Part shown: piece after piece, positions 43,301 to 50,986 of the stretch | Layout: each line of letters opens with the position of its first letter | Position numbering within the stretch: the stretch's first letter is position 1 | Assembly (NCBI RefSeq): GCF_014836775.1 | Contig: NZ_JACSQD010000001.1 | Coordinates: 865,681 to 929,680 of the forward strand | DNA length: 64,000 nucleotides | From: Arthrobacter gallicola | Lineage (GTDB): Bacteria > Actinomycetota > Actinomycetes > Actinomycetales > Micrococcaceae | Reading direction: 5' to 3' | Program-made: the position numbers and the translations under genes | Notes under the pieces: generated by a model | Told to the model about the DNA's origin: nothing | Seen by the model: the letters and a program-made list of their open reading frames with translations, nothing else | Database searches by the model: none

Positions 43301-43793
43301 CGGTCAAGGACTGCGGCGGGAGCCGGACCACGTGGCGGTCGATGCTCGATTTTGGTGCTGCCGAAATGGCACCGGCAAAGTCAGCGCCTGATGGTGCAAG
43401 CACGTCCAACAAGGCGTTGTAGAGCCCGGCGTCCGGCAGGGTGCCCGGTTCCACAAGGGCCACAAACTCACCCGAGGCAGCAGCCAAGGCAGCTCCCACA
43501 CCGTGTGCGGAAGTGACCAGGCGCAGCCGTGGTTCACTGCCGGCGAGTTCATGCAGCGGCCCCGCTACCTGTGCCTCGGCCCTGCTGACTATCACTTCCA
43601 GCTCCCCGTATCTCTGGTTGAGGAGGGCAGCAGCAGTCTGCTGTGCAGCACCGGGATTCCCGCCGGGTAACAGAACCAGGCTCAGAAGCCCGTGTCCGGG
43701 AGCCTGCGGAGATTTACGCAGGCGTCCGGCGGCAAGGGCCCTGCCCTTTCTCCCCAGGGGGCCAAGCACGGACTTGATTCCCAGGGATCTCAT
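40308..43793 (-). CDS. Composite protein: degenerate GT2 domain plus CDP-glycerol glycerophosphotransferase
   Basis: 1161 residues. The N-terminal 250 align in pattern with the GT2 domains of its two neighbours, but the catalytic motifs are gone: where they have VDDGSTD this has VIVSRAEAQ, and where they have DADD it has VEPGTLPDA. A long middle region (about 350-800) of beta-strand pattern follows. The C-terminal GT-B domain is intact: QTWHGTPLKRIGFD (about 893), GYPRNDAL, YAPTWRD, RGHHN and VTDYSSIMFDF (about 1068), as in TagF. So the glycerol-phosphate transferase is probably active while the GT2 part is structural or binds acceptor. It overlaps the gene upstream by 4 bases. Confidence 0.85.
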   Translation of the reverse strand: MRSLGIKSVLGPLGRKGRALAAGRLRKSPQAPGHGLLSLVLLPGGNPGAAQQTAAALLNQRYGELEVIVSRAEAQVAGPLHELAGSEPRLRLVTSAHGVGAALAAASGEFVALVEPGTLPDAGLYNALLDVLAPSGADFAGAISAAPKSSIDRHVVRLPPQSLTGRTLAAFPAALADGVIWTKLYRRRFLAEILGGLPAETTVEEIVARGFLGAESFDYVITATGASAPQDTWGSVQEELAELLSRARRLTGAIPSGAPEEAVASWFAASFGARWAGFAREVPRHGPDFWTAMQDAARLLAATPGALDSFPLHDRILVALAADGQLNDFRTVLAEIQDKGRGYRVSEDPDGAFHGQPVYLPLLNFRVPTELLAIQPVDLGLQSRLRGFVWLGTTLRFTGFAYLRGIAPEQTGFRVFLSDPSSGRRIPLPVQRLQDDSINETTGDRWNDYAEAGFSAEIDAENVLHTLAADGGGGRPWYVELELSTRGVTVVERLMVRDEDCVPGRLPVGPAVGRRRLVSQFDRVHGLRFSMVSYRYTAEPAELESGIISLTFQGEVPHAVVAETAGQSPVSFRAHPGNPAVFTTELAGLVPSGSNGDEITFQLRAGNSSSLHHVGLSVASDETNAAPDAPVRTGSTGFGFITLTTGQPRLAVSDWALTAENLVLTLIRAGTHAQDGVSLALVGPQTTITADSVKVSPDSVVLEASFRLLHDRWGAGSAFPPYGRYRLVELVGNETHAVGVSSSLAGAGLGSTQDRLRAVTPAFSPGQQFQLRLLPPLGTAERGAHNQQRLIDGYRTVTEPIAEDLVLFETFGGKAATDSGWALSNELGVQRPRMRKYWSVANASFPVPAGCLPLQRYSAEWFRVLGTAKYLVNNNDFPVFFRKRPGQIYIQTWHGTPLKRIGFDTPRERLTPSYLRTLEREPRDWDVLLAQSPYAAQVLASAFRYDGPVAVLGYPRNDALKSPRASAERQRVRALLGIPPEDTVLLYAPTWRDNALTSGGKLMAVNHLDLAEVRAALGNNYSVLFRGHHNVAEQRSGTTLNGLIDVTDYPQISDLCLAADILVTDYSSIMFDFAVTGKPMFFLVPDLEDYRDSVRGFYFDFEAQAPGPLVRDQKELCARLGDYSPADWQAKYSRFTQTYAPDDDGGAAARLLQSILIPGHT

Positions 43794-46528
43794 GGTTTTC
43801 CTGAGCCTGATTTCGCCGGGCCGGAGAGGCCTTCAATGGCGGCGGTGATACGTTCGCAGCTGCCCGAATCCCACCAATGGAAGGTGCGCTGGATCCTTTC
43901 CCGGTAAACCGGGTCTGTCTCGCCGGGGTTGACCGTGGTCAGCAGTGCCACAGCTTCCTCGACATCTCCGGCTACCGGGCCCAGCCCGTCCCGCTCGTAG
44001 TCGAAATATCCCTTCCGGTAGACGTGTCCGCCGCCAAAGATCTCATCGCTGTCCGGCTGCAGGTACACAATCCGCGAACCGGCGTACGCGCCGTCGAACG
44101 CTATGGAGGAGTGGTCCGTGACCATGGTGTGGGACTCCACGAGCTTCTCCTGGACGCTGATATCCGCATAAGCCGCTGACTGCACGTGGTCGGGGAGATC
44201 CAGCAGCGGGACCATGATTTCCAGTTCCGGGTGGGGCAGGAAGATGATCCGGTGCCCCTTGCCCACGCAGAAGTCCCGAAGCTCCGGCGAGCGCAGCAGC
44301 TGCAGCCAGGACCTGCCGTACTCGCTGTCCTCGAAGATCTTCACCCGCTCCGCGTCGGATTCCGCCGCGGCAAGCTCCTTGCCCAGGTACTGGCGCCAGG
44401 TTGGCGCGACGAGGAATGTCCTGCGTTCTGACACCGGCGAGCGCCGGGCGGCACGGAGCAGGGCGTCATGCCGGGCGAAGCCGGTGGGCAACACCTCATG
44501 GGGAGTGAGGTTGTAGCCGTTGCCGTCCCCGGCGATCGAGTCGTATTCAGCGGCTGAAGCCGTAACCATCAGCGCGATGTCCTTGGTGTTGAGCCAGAGC
44601 GACATGTCGTCCTTGATCACTCCGTGCTGCAGGAACACAAACCGAGCTTTCCCCGGTCCGAACCGCTCTTTGCTGACGGGGTACTCAATATTGGCGTTGG
44701 CGTGGGAGGAAATCTTGTACGCAGCGTTCAGGAACAGCAGGACCGATTCGTCCGACCCATAGGGAACCAGTTTGAATCCGTCCCTTGAGAGACGGTCCCA
44801 GTCCTGGCTCGCCCGGTCCAGCAGGAACCAGGCATTAATGTCCGGGCGTTCCCGCAGGAGGTACCGGTACAGGTGCTCGGCGTTGTCATCAGCCCGTCCA
44901 ATCCGGTCCATCAGGATCCAGGCGTCCCGGTACAGGGACGCGGCGGGTTCCTGTGCCGCCCGGTGGACGAGCCGCTGGTCGGCGGCCTCCTGCCGGGCAG
45001 CGGCCCGCCGGCCGCTCAGCCTCCGGGCGTACCGGCGGGCGCTCCCCCAGACTTCAGACCCCGAGCCTGTGCCGGTCAGGGACCGGTGCAGTGTGCGGTT
45101 CTGGCGGACCCGGTCTGCTGTGCCGCTGGCCTTCCGCACGATCCTGGTCACCGGGCTGCCGGAGGACTCCGCGACGGCGGGCGGCCTTAGCTCGAAGCCC
45201 GGAAGCTGCTCCGGGATGCGTCCTGGCTGGAGCGGCACCCCCCGGTCAGTGGTTACCACGGCGGGCACGCCGTCCAAGGTAACCTCCGGTGCCGTGCCGG
45301 CGGGCAGGATCAGCACGCGTTCCCGGATCAGGACCTTGCCAAGGACGCGGTGGTCCCGGACCTTCGTGGCTACGGGAGTAACCGGCACGCCGTCGTCATA
45401 GATCTTCTCCTCAGGAACGTTCCCCTGGAAGAGGTAGGAGTACCGCATTGTTCCGCGCTGCTGATCATGCGGGCCTTCCTGGACCACGGGAGGATCCGCC
45501 GGCAACTGCTTGTAGTAACTGCGCAGGATGTTGTGGAACACCCAGCCCTGGCTGACCACGCTGAAGGTATCGATGACCTCCACATCGATCAGGGCAAGGA
45601 TTTCCTCCAGCAGCGCGTGCATGGTGTCCTGCTGTTCGGGCGTGGCCCCGGCCGTCTGGCTGTGCATGCGTTTGTCATCGATGTAGAACCAGACCAGGTC
45701 GTAAAGGACCATGTACTGCGCCCAGTGCGGGACTCTGCCCAGCCGTTCCTTGACGGCGCTGAGCAGGCCGAGGTAGCCGTGCCGCGGGAGCTCCTCGTAG
45801 GCCCGGGGGTCCCCCCAGGCACCGGCGACCAGTGATGCCCCCTGCTGCCGGTCCCTGCGGTAGAGATAGCGCGCCTGGGCAACAATTCCCAGGACCGGTT
45901 CCTCCACGGCTGCCAGGTACCGGCCGATCAGGTTGGAATCCTCGAACTTGGGCCGGATGCGCTCGTCGAATTCCAGGCCCGCCTCTTCCAGGACGCCGCG
46001 GCGCAGGAAGGCCGTGGGTCCGTGGAGCTGGATGCACTCCGGGTTGGTTTCCAGGCTGACCAGCGTGTTCCCGAACCGGAACTTCTTGCCCAGCGGATGC
46101 GTATGCCGCAGATCTGTGGTGCCGTCCTTGAACTGCACCAGCCGCGTCGCCAGCAGCTGCGCCGAACCATTGACATCCCCGGCCAGGAAGTTCGCTGTTT
46201 CCTGGAAATACCGGGGGTGGAAAACATCATCCGGGTCGCAGAAGGTGACCCAGGTGTTCCGTGCCAGCCGCAGGCCGGTGTTCCGTGCCGCCCCGGGGCC
46301 GGCGTTCGCCTGCCGTACCAGGCGCAGGCCTGGGTGGTGCTGACCGGCCCAGCGCTCGACGATCAGTGCCGAGTCATCGGTTGAACCGTCGTCGACCACC
46401 ACAATGTCAAGGTCCTGGACAGGGTAGCTCTGGGTCCGCAGCGACTCCAGGAACGCCGGCACGTAGTCGGCCACGTTGTAGAGCGCTACCACTAGGGAGA
46501 ACTGTCCGCTAGCCACGGTGGTCACCAT
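43790..46528 (-). CDS. Composite GT2 glycosyltransferase plus CDP-glycerol transferase-like protein
   Basis: 912 residues. An N-terminal GT2 domain has VVDDGSTDDS (about 48) and CDPDD (about 99), so it keeps both catalytic motifs. The C-terminal half (about 540-912) is a TagF-like GT-B domain of a second subtype: FLQHGVIKDD (about 636), FARHDALL, APTWRQY, LPHPEL and VTDHSSIAFDGAY (about 806). It differs from the WHGTP form in the two neighbours, so it may transfer another alditol-phosphate or use another acceptor. Its stop and start overlap those of the flanking genes (4 and 20 bases), indicating tight coupling. Confidence 0.87.
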   Translation of the reverse strand: MVTTVASGQFSLVVALYNVADYVPAFLESLRTQSYPVQDLDIVVVDDGSTDDSALIVERWAGQHHPGLRLVRQANAGPGAARNTGLRLARNTWVTFCDPDDVFHPRYFQETANFLAGDVNGSAQLLATRLVQFKDGTTDLRHTHPLGKKFRFGNTLVSLETNPECIQLHGPTAFLRRGVLEEAGLEFDERIRPKFEDSNLIGRYLAAVEEPVLGIVAQARYLYRRDRQQGASLVAGAWGDPRAYEELPRHGYLGLLSAVKERLGRVPHWAQYMVLYDLVWFYIDDKRMHSQTAGATPEQQDTMHALLEEILALIDVEVIDTFSVVSQGWVFHNILRSYYKQLPADPPVVQEGPHDQQRGTMRYSYLFQGNVPEEKIYDDGVPVTPVATKVRDHRVLGKVLIRERVLILPAGTAPEVTLDGVPAVVTTDRGVPLQPGRIPEQLPGFELRPPAVAESSGSPVTRIVRKASGTADRVRQNRTLHRSLTGTGSGSEVWGSARRYARRLSGRRAAARQEAADQRLVHRAAQEPAASLYRDAWILMDRIGRADDNAEHLYRYLLRERPDINAWFLLDRASQDWDRLSRDGFKLVPYGSDESVLLFLNAAYKISSHANANIEYPVSKERFGPGKARFVFLQHGVIKDDMSLWLNTKDIALMVTASAAEYDSIAGDGNGYNLTPHEVLPTGFARHDALLRAARRSPVSERRTFLVAPTWRQYLGKELAAAESDAERVKIFEDSEYGRSWLQLLRSPELRDFCVGKGHRIIFLPHPELEIMVPLLDLPDHVQSAAYADISVQEKLVESHTMVTDHSSIAFDGAYAGSRIVYLQPDSDEIFGGGHVYRKGYFDYERDGLGPVAGDVEEAVALLTTVNPGETDPVYRERIQRTFHWWDSGSCERITAAIEGLSGPAKSGSGKP

Positions 46529-49500
46529 TTCTGTTGATCGGTCGGTTGGTCTGCAAATGTGTGCTGCCGGGAACTGGATGGCCTTCGGCGGTGAGCAGCG
46601 CCCCCGCTGCCGCAGCGGCGAGTCCGCGGTCCGCGGCGGCGAACCGGGCGGCGAACCCGCGGACCCGTTCCCGCAGACCGGAATCGTCCTGCCGCAGTGC
46701 CTGCACCAGCGCCGCCGTGTCCGGCAGGGGATCCCCCGGCACCGTCGCCGCGTAATCCAGGTAGAGGCCCCGCGATTCCTGGTAGCCGGCCAAGTCCGGC
46801 GCCAGGAAATACATGGGCCGGCCCAGCACGGCGAAGTCGAACATGGCCGAGGAGTAGTCGGTCACCAGGACATCGCTGGCCAGGTACAGGTCATTGATCT
46901 CCGGATACTCCGTCACGTCCAGGGCGTTGGGAGCAGCCGCGATCCGGCGCTGGGCGGCGACATTGTGGTGACCGCGGATCAGGAACGTATATCCGGGGCC
47001 CAGCCGGCGGGATGCCAGCTCAAGGTCCAGGTAACCGACCCAGTCGGAACGGCCGGCGTCGTCGCGGACCGCATCCCGCCAGGTGGGGGCGTACAGCACC
47101 ACCCGCTGGCCCGCCGGGATGCCCAGCAGTTCCCGCACCCGGTCCCGGGTGTCCGCACCGGTGTCCAAGGCGGTCAGCAGCGCGTCGTTCCGGGGGTACC
47201 CGGCGGTCAGCACCTCACCCGGGTAGCCAAGTGCCTGGGGCAGGACTCCGGCGGCGAAACCGTTCTGCGCCAGCAGCAGGTCCCAGTAGCGGGCCTCCCG
47301 CTGCAGCAGATCCCGGTAGGAAAGCGCCAAGGCGCGCTGGGGTGCGTCCAGCCCGATTTTCTTCAGCGGCGTGCCGTGCCAGGTCTGCAGGTAAAACTGC
47401 CCCGGTGACTTGCGGAAATACCAGGGGAAGTTGTTGTTGTTGACCAGCCGCCTGGTGGTGGCGAGTTTCTCATACCACTGGGACGAACCCTGCAGCAGCG
47501 GCACAGCGTAGGCCGGAACGTCCACTGAACGATCTGCCACAGACCAATAGAGCGGCTCGTCGAAGCCTGCGGAGGCCAGGTAATCAGAGATTGCCCGCGG
47601 GCTGTCCGTGCAGCTCTTCCCGCCGTAGCTCTCAAAGAAGATCCCCGGCTGAAGTTCCGGCGCCTGCCCCGAGAGTCCGCGCGGGAAGGCGGCCCGCCGC
47701 AGCCGGTACTGGTGGAAGGTTCCAGTTTCATCATCGGCCAGCGGTGCACCGATGCTGACGGCCATTGCGCCGGCCGCGGTCCGGAACCCGCGCACCCGTG
47801 CCGCAGGCAGGAGGAAGGACCGGAACTGTGCGGCTGCCGCTTCAGACACTGGCACAGCCGGGTCGCCCGGCCCCGGCTGCGCGCCGTCGGCCCGCCAGCG
47901 CAGCGTGTAGGAGCCCGACGGCGGCGCCGGGACTTTTCTGCCCCAGCGCGCGGCGGACAGGGCAAAGCGCAGAGACACGGATCCGTCCGGACGTGCGGTT
48001 GCTTCAGCAGGAATCGTATGCCGCGCGGTGGCTAGGGCATAGGCGCCTCCGGGGGCGCCACCGGAGAGCTGCATTTCCAGGTCATCCGGTGCTGCGGCGG
48101 AGAGCGACGCCACGCGCAGGGCACCGGTGCGCGGATTGGCTGCAGGCGGATCTGCCACATGTGGACCAGGCCGGTCTGCCGGAACCTGCACGGTCTGTTC
48201 CAGCCGGTGCCCGGCCATGTCCACCCGCAGGACCAGTTCTGCCGGTGCCGGTTCCGGCAGGACGACGGCGAAGGCCGAATCCGCGTAACTGCAGTTCCGG
48301 TCTCCCGAAAGCATGTCGAGATCCGGGTCGGCGCGGCGCTGGACCTCCAGCGGGCCGAACCCGTCCGGACCGGCGGTTCCCGCTGTTATGTCCACGCTGA
48401 TGCTGCGCAGGTCAACATTGCGGACGTAGGCGTATCCATGCAGCCGCCGTCCGGTGTGCTGCGGGACCGCCGAGGTTTCCGCCGGTTCAAGGCTGGTGAT
48501 CAGTTCCAGCTGCTCTGCACCCACCGTCAGCAGGTCTGGCGGAACGGGTTCCGCCAGGACCTCAAGGAAGGGCGGACGCGCTTCGATGCGTGCACCGTCG
48601 AACACCAGCGGACTGGCAGTTCCGCTGTTGATCCGGTCGACGACGGCGCGGGTCAGGTCAGCCCGGCGGCCCTCGGCCGCCAGATAGAGCAGCACCCGCG
48701 CCTGCGGGTCCACTCCATCCAGGTAGGGTTGGCCGGCCGTCAGCAGCCCGGCTGCTCCCCGGTGCAGCATGGTCCAGAACTCCTCTGAGGCATCCGGCAC
48801 CTGCTCCAGGTACGGAAGCAGGTCAGAGCCGAGCAGCCGCCGGTGCCAGTGCGCCAGTACATCCGCCGGTGCCTCCGCGGCATACAGGTCAGTGACGGCA
48901 CGCGCAACGGAAAGCCGGTCCCGCAGGTCCTCGTCCAGGTGTTTCTCCTGGGTCAGGGAGGACCCGTCCTCCCGGATCCGCCACCAGTAGACCAGCTGAG
49001 TCAGGATGTCGAAGGAGGCTGCGCGCAGGTAGGCCCTGGCCGTCGTTTCCTGATCTTCGTAGCGGACGCCCTCCGGGATGGGACCCACCTTGTCCTCCCA
49101 GAAGGTCCGGGTGAACATCTTGTTCCACAGGAACACGTCGTCAATGACGCCGGGCCGGGAAGCCAGCTGCACACCGGCAGCTTCCTCGCGGTGGAGCCGG
49201 TCAGCGAGCTGCACGCGGGTACGCCGGCTGCCCCGGATCCGTCCGTAGGAGCCGACACAGAAGTCCGAGCCGCTCTCCGCCAGGGCGGTGGCCATGATCT
49301 CGTACGCGTCCAGGGGAACGACGTCGTCCGCATCCGCGAAGGCCAGGAACCGGCCCCGGGCCGCTTTGACGCCCACGTTCCGTGCCCGGCCGTTGCCTGC
49401 GTGGGGTAGGCGGATGAGCCGGATCCGCGGGTCATGCCGCGCATAACCGGCGGCGATCGACGCCGTCGCATCCGTTGACCCGTCATCAACCAGGATGATT

Positions 49501-49703
49501 TCCAGCCGCCGGTAGGTCTGGGAAACCAGGCTGTTCAGGCACCGCTGCAGGTAGGGAGCAACATTGAACATCGGCACCACCACACTCACCAGACCGTGAT
49601 CGGCGGACCGCGGGGTTCCCGGCGCCAGCCGTTTCAGCCGGCTGCGGAGAGCAGGATGGACCGAGGCCGCGAGCCGGCTTGCCGCCTGAGGCAGGGCGTT
49701 CAA
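46509..49703 (-). CDS. Composite GT2 glycosyltransferase plus CDP-glycerol glycerophosphotransferase
   Basis: 1064 residues. The GT2 domain is complete with SVVVPMFNVAPYL, ILVDDGSTDAT (about 75) and ADADDVV (about 123). A beta-rich middle follows (about 380-620). The GT-B domain has QTWHGTPLKKIG (about 777), GYPRNDALL, YAPTWRDA, RGHHNVAAQRR and VTDYSSAMFDF (about 949). The protein could make a repeat unit that alternates a sugar and glycerol-phosphate. The stop of wecC overlaps its start by 4 bases, and its own stop lies within the start of the 912-residue gene. Confidence 0.88.
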   Translation of the reverse strand: MNALPQAASRLAASVHPALRSRLKRLAPGTPRSADHGLVSVVVPMFNVAPYLQRCLNSLVSQTYRRLEIILVDDGSTDATASIAAGYARHDPRIRLIRLPHAGNGRARNVGVKAARGRFLAFADADDVVPLDAYEIMATALAESGSDFCVGSYGRIRGSRRTRVQLADRLHREEAAGVQLASRPGVIDDVFLWNKMFTRTFWEDKVGPIPEGVRYEDQETTARAYLRAASFDILTQLVYWWRIREDGSSLTQEKHLDEDLRDRLSVARAVTDLYAAEAPADVLAHWHRRLLGSDLLPYLEQVPDASEEFWTMLHRGAAGLLTAGQPYLDGVDPQARVLLYLAAEGRRADLTRAVVDRINSGTASPLVFDGARIEARPPFLEVLAEPVPPDLLTVGAEQLELITSLEPAETSAVPQHTGRRLHGYAYVRNVDLRSISVDITAGTAGPDGFGPLEVQRRADPDLDMLSGDRNCSYADSAFAVVLPEPAPAELVLRVDMAGHRLEQTVQVPADRPGPHVADPPAANPRTGALRVASLSAAAPDDLEMQLSGGAPGGAYALATARHTIPAEATARPDGSVSLRFALSAARWGRKVPAPPSGSYTLRWRADGAQPGPGDPAVPVSEAAAAQFRSFLLPAARVRGFRTAAGAMAVSIGAPLADDETGTFHQYRLRRAAFPRGLSGQAPELQPGIFFESYGGKSCTDSPRAISDYLASAGFDEPLYWSVADRSVDVPAYAVPLLQGSSQWYEKLATTRRLVNNNNFPWYFRKSPGQFYLQTWHGTPLKKIGLDAPQRALALSYRDLLQREARYWDLLLAQNGFAAGVLPQALGYPGEVLTAGYPRNDALLTALDTGADTRDRVRELLGIPAGQRVVLYAPTWRDAVRDDAGRSDWVGYLDLELASRRLGPGYTFLIRGHHNVAAQRRIAAAPNALDVTEYPEINDLYLASDVLVTDYSSAMFDFAVLGRPMYFLAPDLAGYQESRGLYLDYAATVPGDPLPDTAALVQALRQDDSGLRERVRGFAARFAAADRGLAAAAAGALLTAEGHPVPGSTHLQTNRPINRNGDHRG

Positions 49704-50986
49704 TTCCGCCAGAATCCCCGCGTGTCAACCACCCGTTTGCCCGCGAGCTGCTCCGGAGTGATTTCCCGGAAGGCATCGTGGTCCACCAGCAGGGCCACCA
49801 CGTCCGCCTCCGCCAGCGCTTCCTCCGCCGTTCCCAGGGCAACGTTTGGCAGGCCGGCAAGTTTTGCGGGCAGCCCGGTGCCGCTGAACGGTGAACCTAC
49901 CGCGATATGTGCCTGCGGATTCGCGGTGGCGATCCGGTGGACAATGTCCACGGCCGGGGATTCCCGGGTGTCATCCACATTCGCTTTGAACGCGAGCCCA
50001 AGCGCCGCGATCACCGGCTGCTCCAGACCTGCCGCGGCCGACTCGATGGCTGAGACAACATAGTCGGGCTTGGAATCGTTGACCTCGCGGGCGGTTCTAA
50101 TCAGCCGGGAGCGCTCGGGATCGGCCGCCACGATGAACCACGGGTCCACCGCGATGCAGTGTCCGCCCACGCCCGGGCCGGGCTGGAGGATGTTCACGCG
50201 CGGATGGTGGTTGGCCAGCTCGATCAGGTTCCAGACGTTGATGTCCAGGCTTTCGCTGATCATGGAAAGCTCGTTGGCGAAAGCGATGTTCACATCGCGG
50301 TAAGCGTTCTCCACCAGCTTGGCCATTTCGGCGGTGGTGGCATCCGTGAGGTGGATGCCGCCCTGGCAGAACGTGCTGTAGAGGGCGGCAGCGGCGGTGG
50401 CGCCCTCCGGTGTCAGTCCCCCGATGATCCGGTCATTGGTGACCAGTTCGATCATGATCCGGCCGGGCAGGACACGTTCGGGGCAGTGCGCGAAGAGGAC
50501 CGCAGCCGTTCCGCCGTTGGCCTCGGTGCCAAGGTCCGGGCGCTCGGCGAGGATAACTTCGGCCATGCGCCGGGTGGTTCCGGGCGGGGACGTTGATTCG
50601 AGGATTACCAGGTTTCCGGGGCGCAGCCGCGGCGCGATGTTCCGGGCGGCCTGCTCCACATAGGCAAGGTCAGCACTCTTGTCCCCCTTAAAGGGGGTCG
50701 GCACGGCGACGATGAAGGCGTCCGCCGCCGGCACGTCGGTTTGAGCCCGCAGCGTCCCCTGGCTGACCGCACCGGCAACGTGGATGCCCAGATCAGGTTC
50801 CACGAACGGAACCCGGCCGTCGTTCACCGCTTCCACCGTGGCGGGGTTTACGTCGACGCCGGTGACCCGGAGTCCCTGGCTGGCCAGGATGGCCGCCGTC
50901 GGGAGCCCGATGTAGCCAAGGCCGATCACGGCAACCGACCTGATGTCGGTTGTGGTTTCACCTGCACTAAATGTCTGTATGCTCAC
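49700..50986 (-). CDS. wecC: UDP-N-acetyl-D-mannosamine dehydrogenase
   Basis: 428 residues of the UDP-glucose/GDP-mannose dehydrogenase family. It oxidises UDP-ManNAc twice with NAD to UDP-ManNAcA. Seen: AVIGLGYIGLPTA for NAD, TPFKGDKSADL, LESTSPPGTTR, VENAYRDVNIAFANEL, and GPGVGGHCIAVDPWF with the catalytic Cys. The GTG at 50986 is preferred because GGGGGA lies four bases upstream; an ATG at 50998 has no ribosome site. It overlaps the end of the upstream glycosyltransferase. WecB 17 kb away supplies its substrate. Confidence 0.93.
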   Translation of the reverse strand: MSIQTFSAGETTTDIRSVAVIGLGYIGLPTAAILASQGLRVTGVDVNPATVEAVNDGRVPFVEPDLGIHVAGAVSQGTLRAQTDVPAADAFIVAVPTPFKGDKSADLAYVEQAARNIAPRLRPGNLVILESTSPPGTTRRMAEVILAERPDLGTEANGGTAAVLFAHCPERVLPGRIMIELVTNDRIIGGLTPEGATAAAALYSTFCQGGIHLTDATTAEMAKLVENAYRDVNIAFANELSMISESLDINVWNLIELANHHPRVNILQPGPGVGGHCIAVDPWFIVAADPERSRLIRTAREVNDSKPDYVVSAIESAAAGLEQPVIAALGLAFKANVDDTRESPAVDIVHRIATANPQAHIAVGSPFSGTGLPAKLAGLPNVALGTAEEALAEADVVALLVDHDAFREITPEQLAGKRVVDTRGFWRN

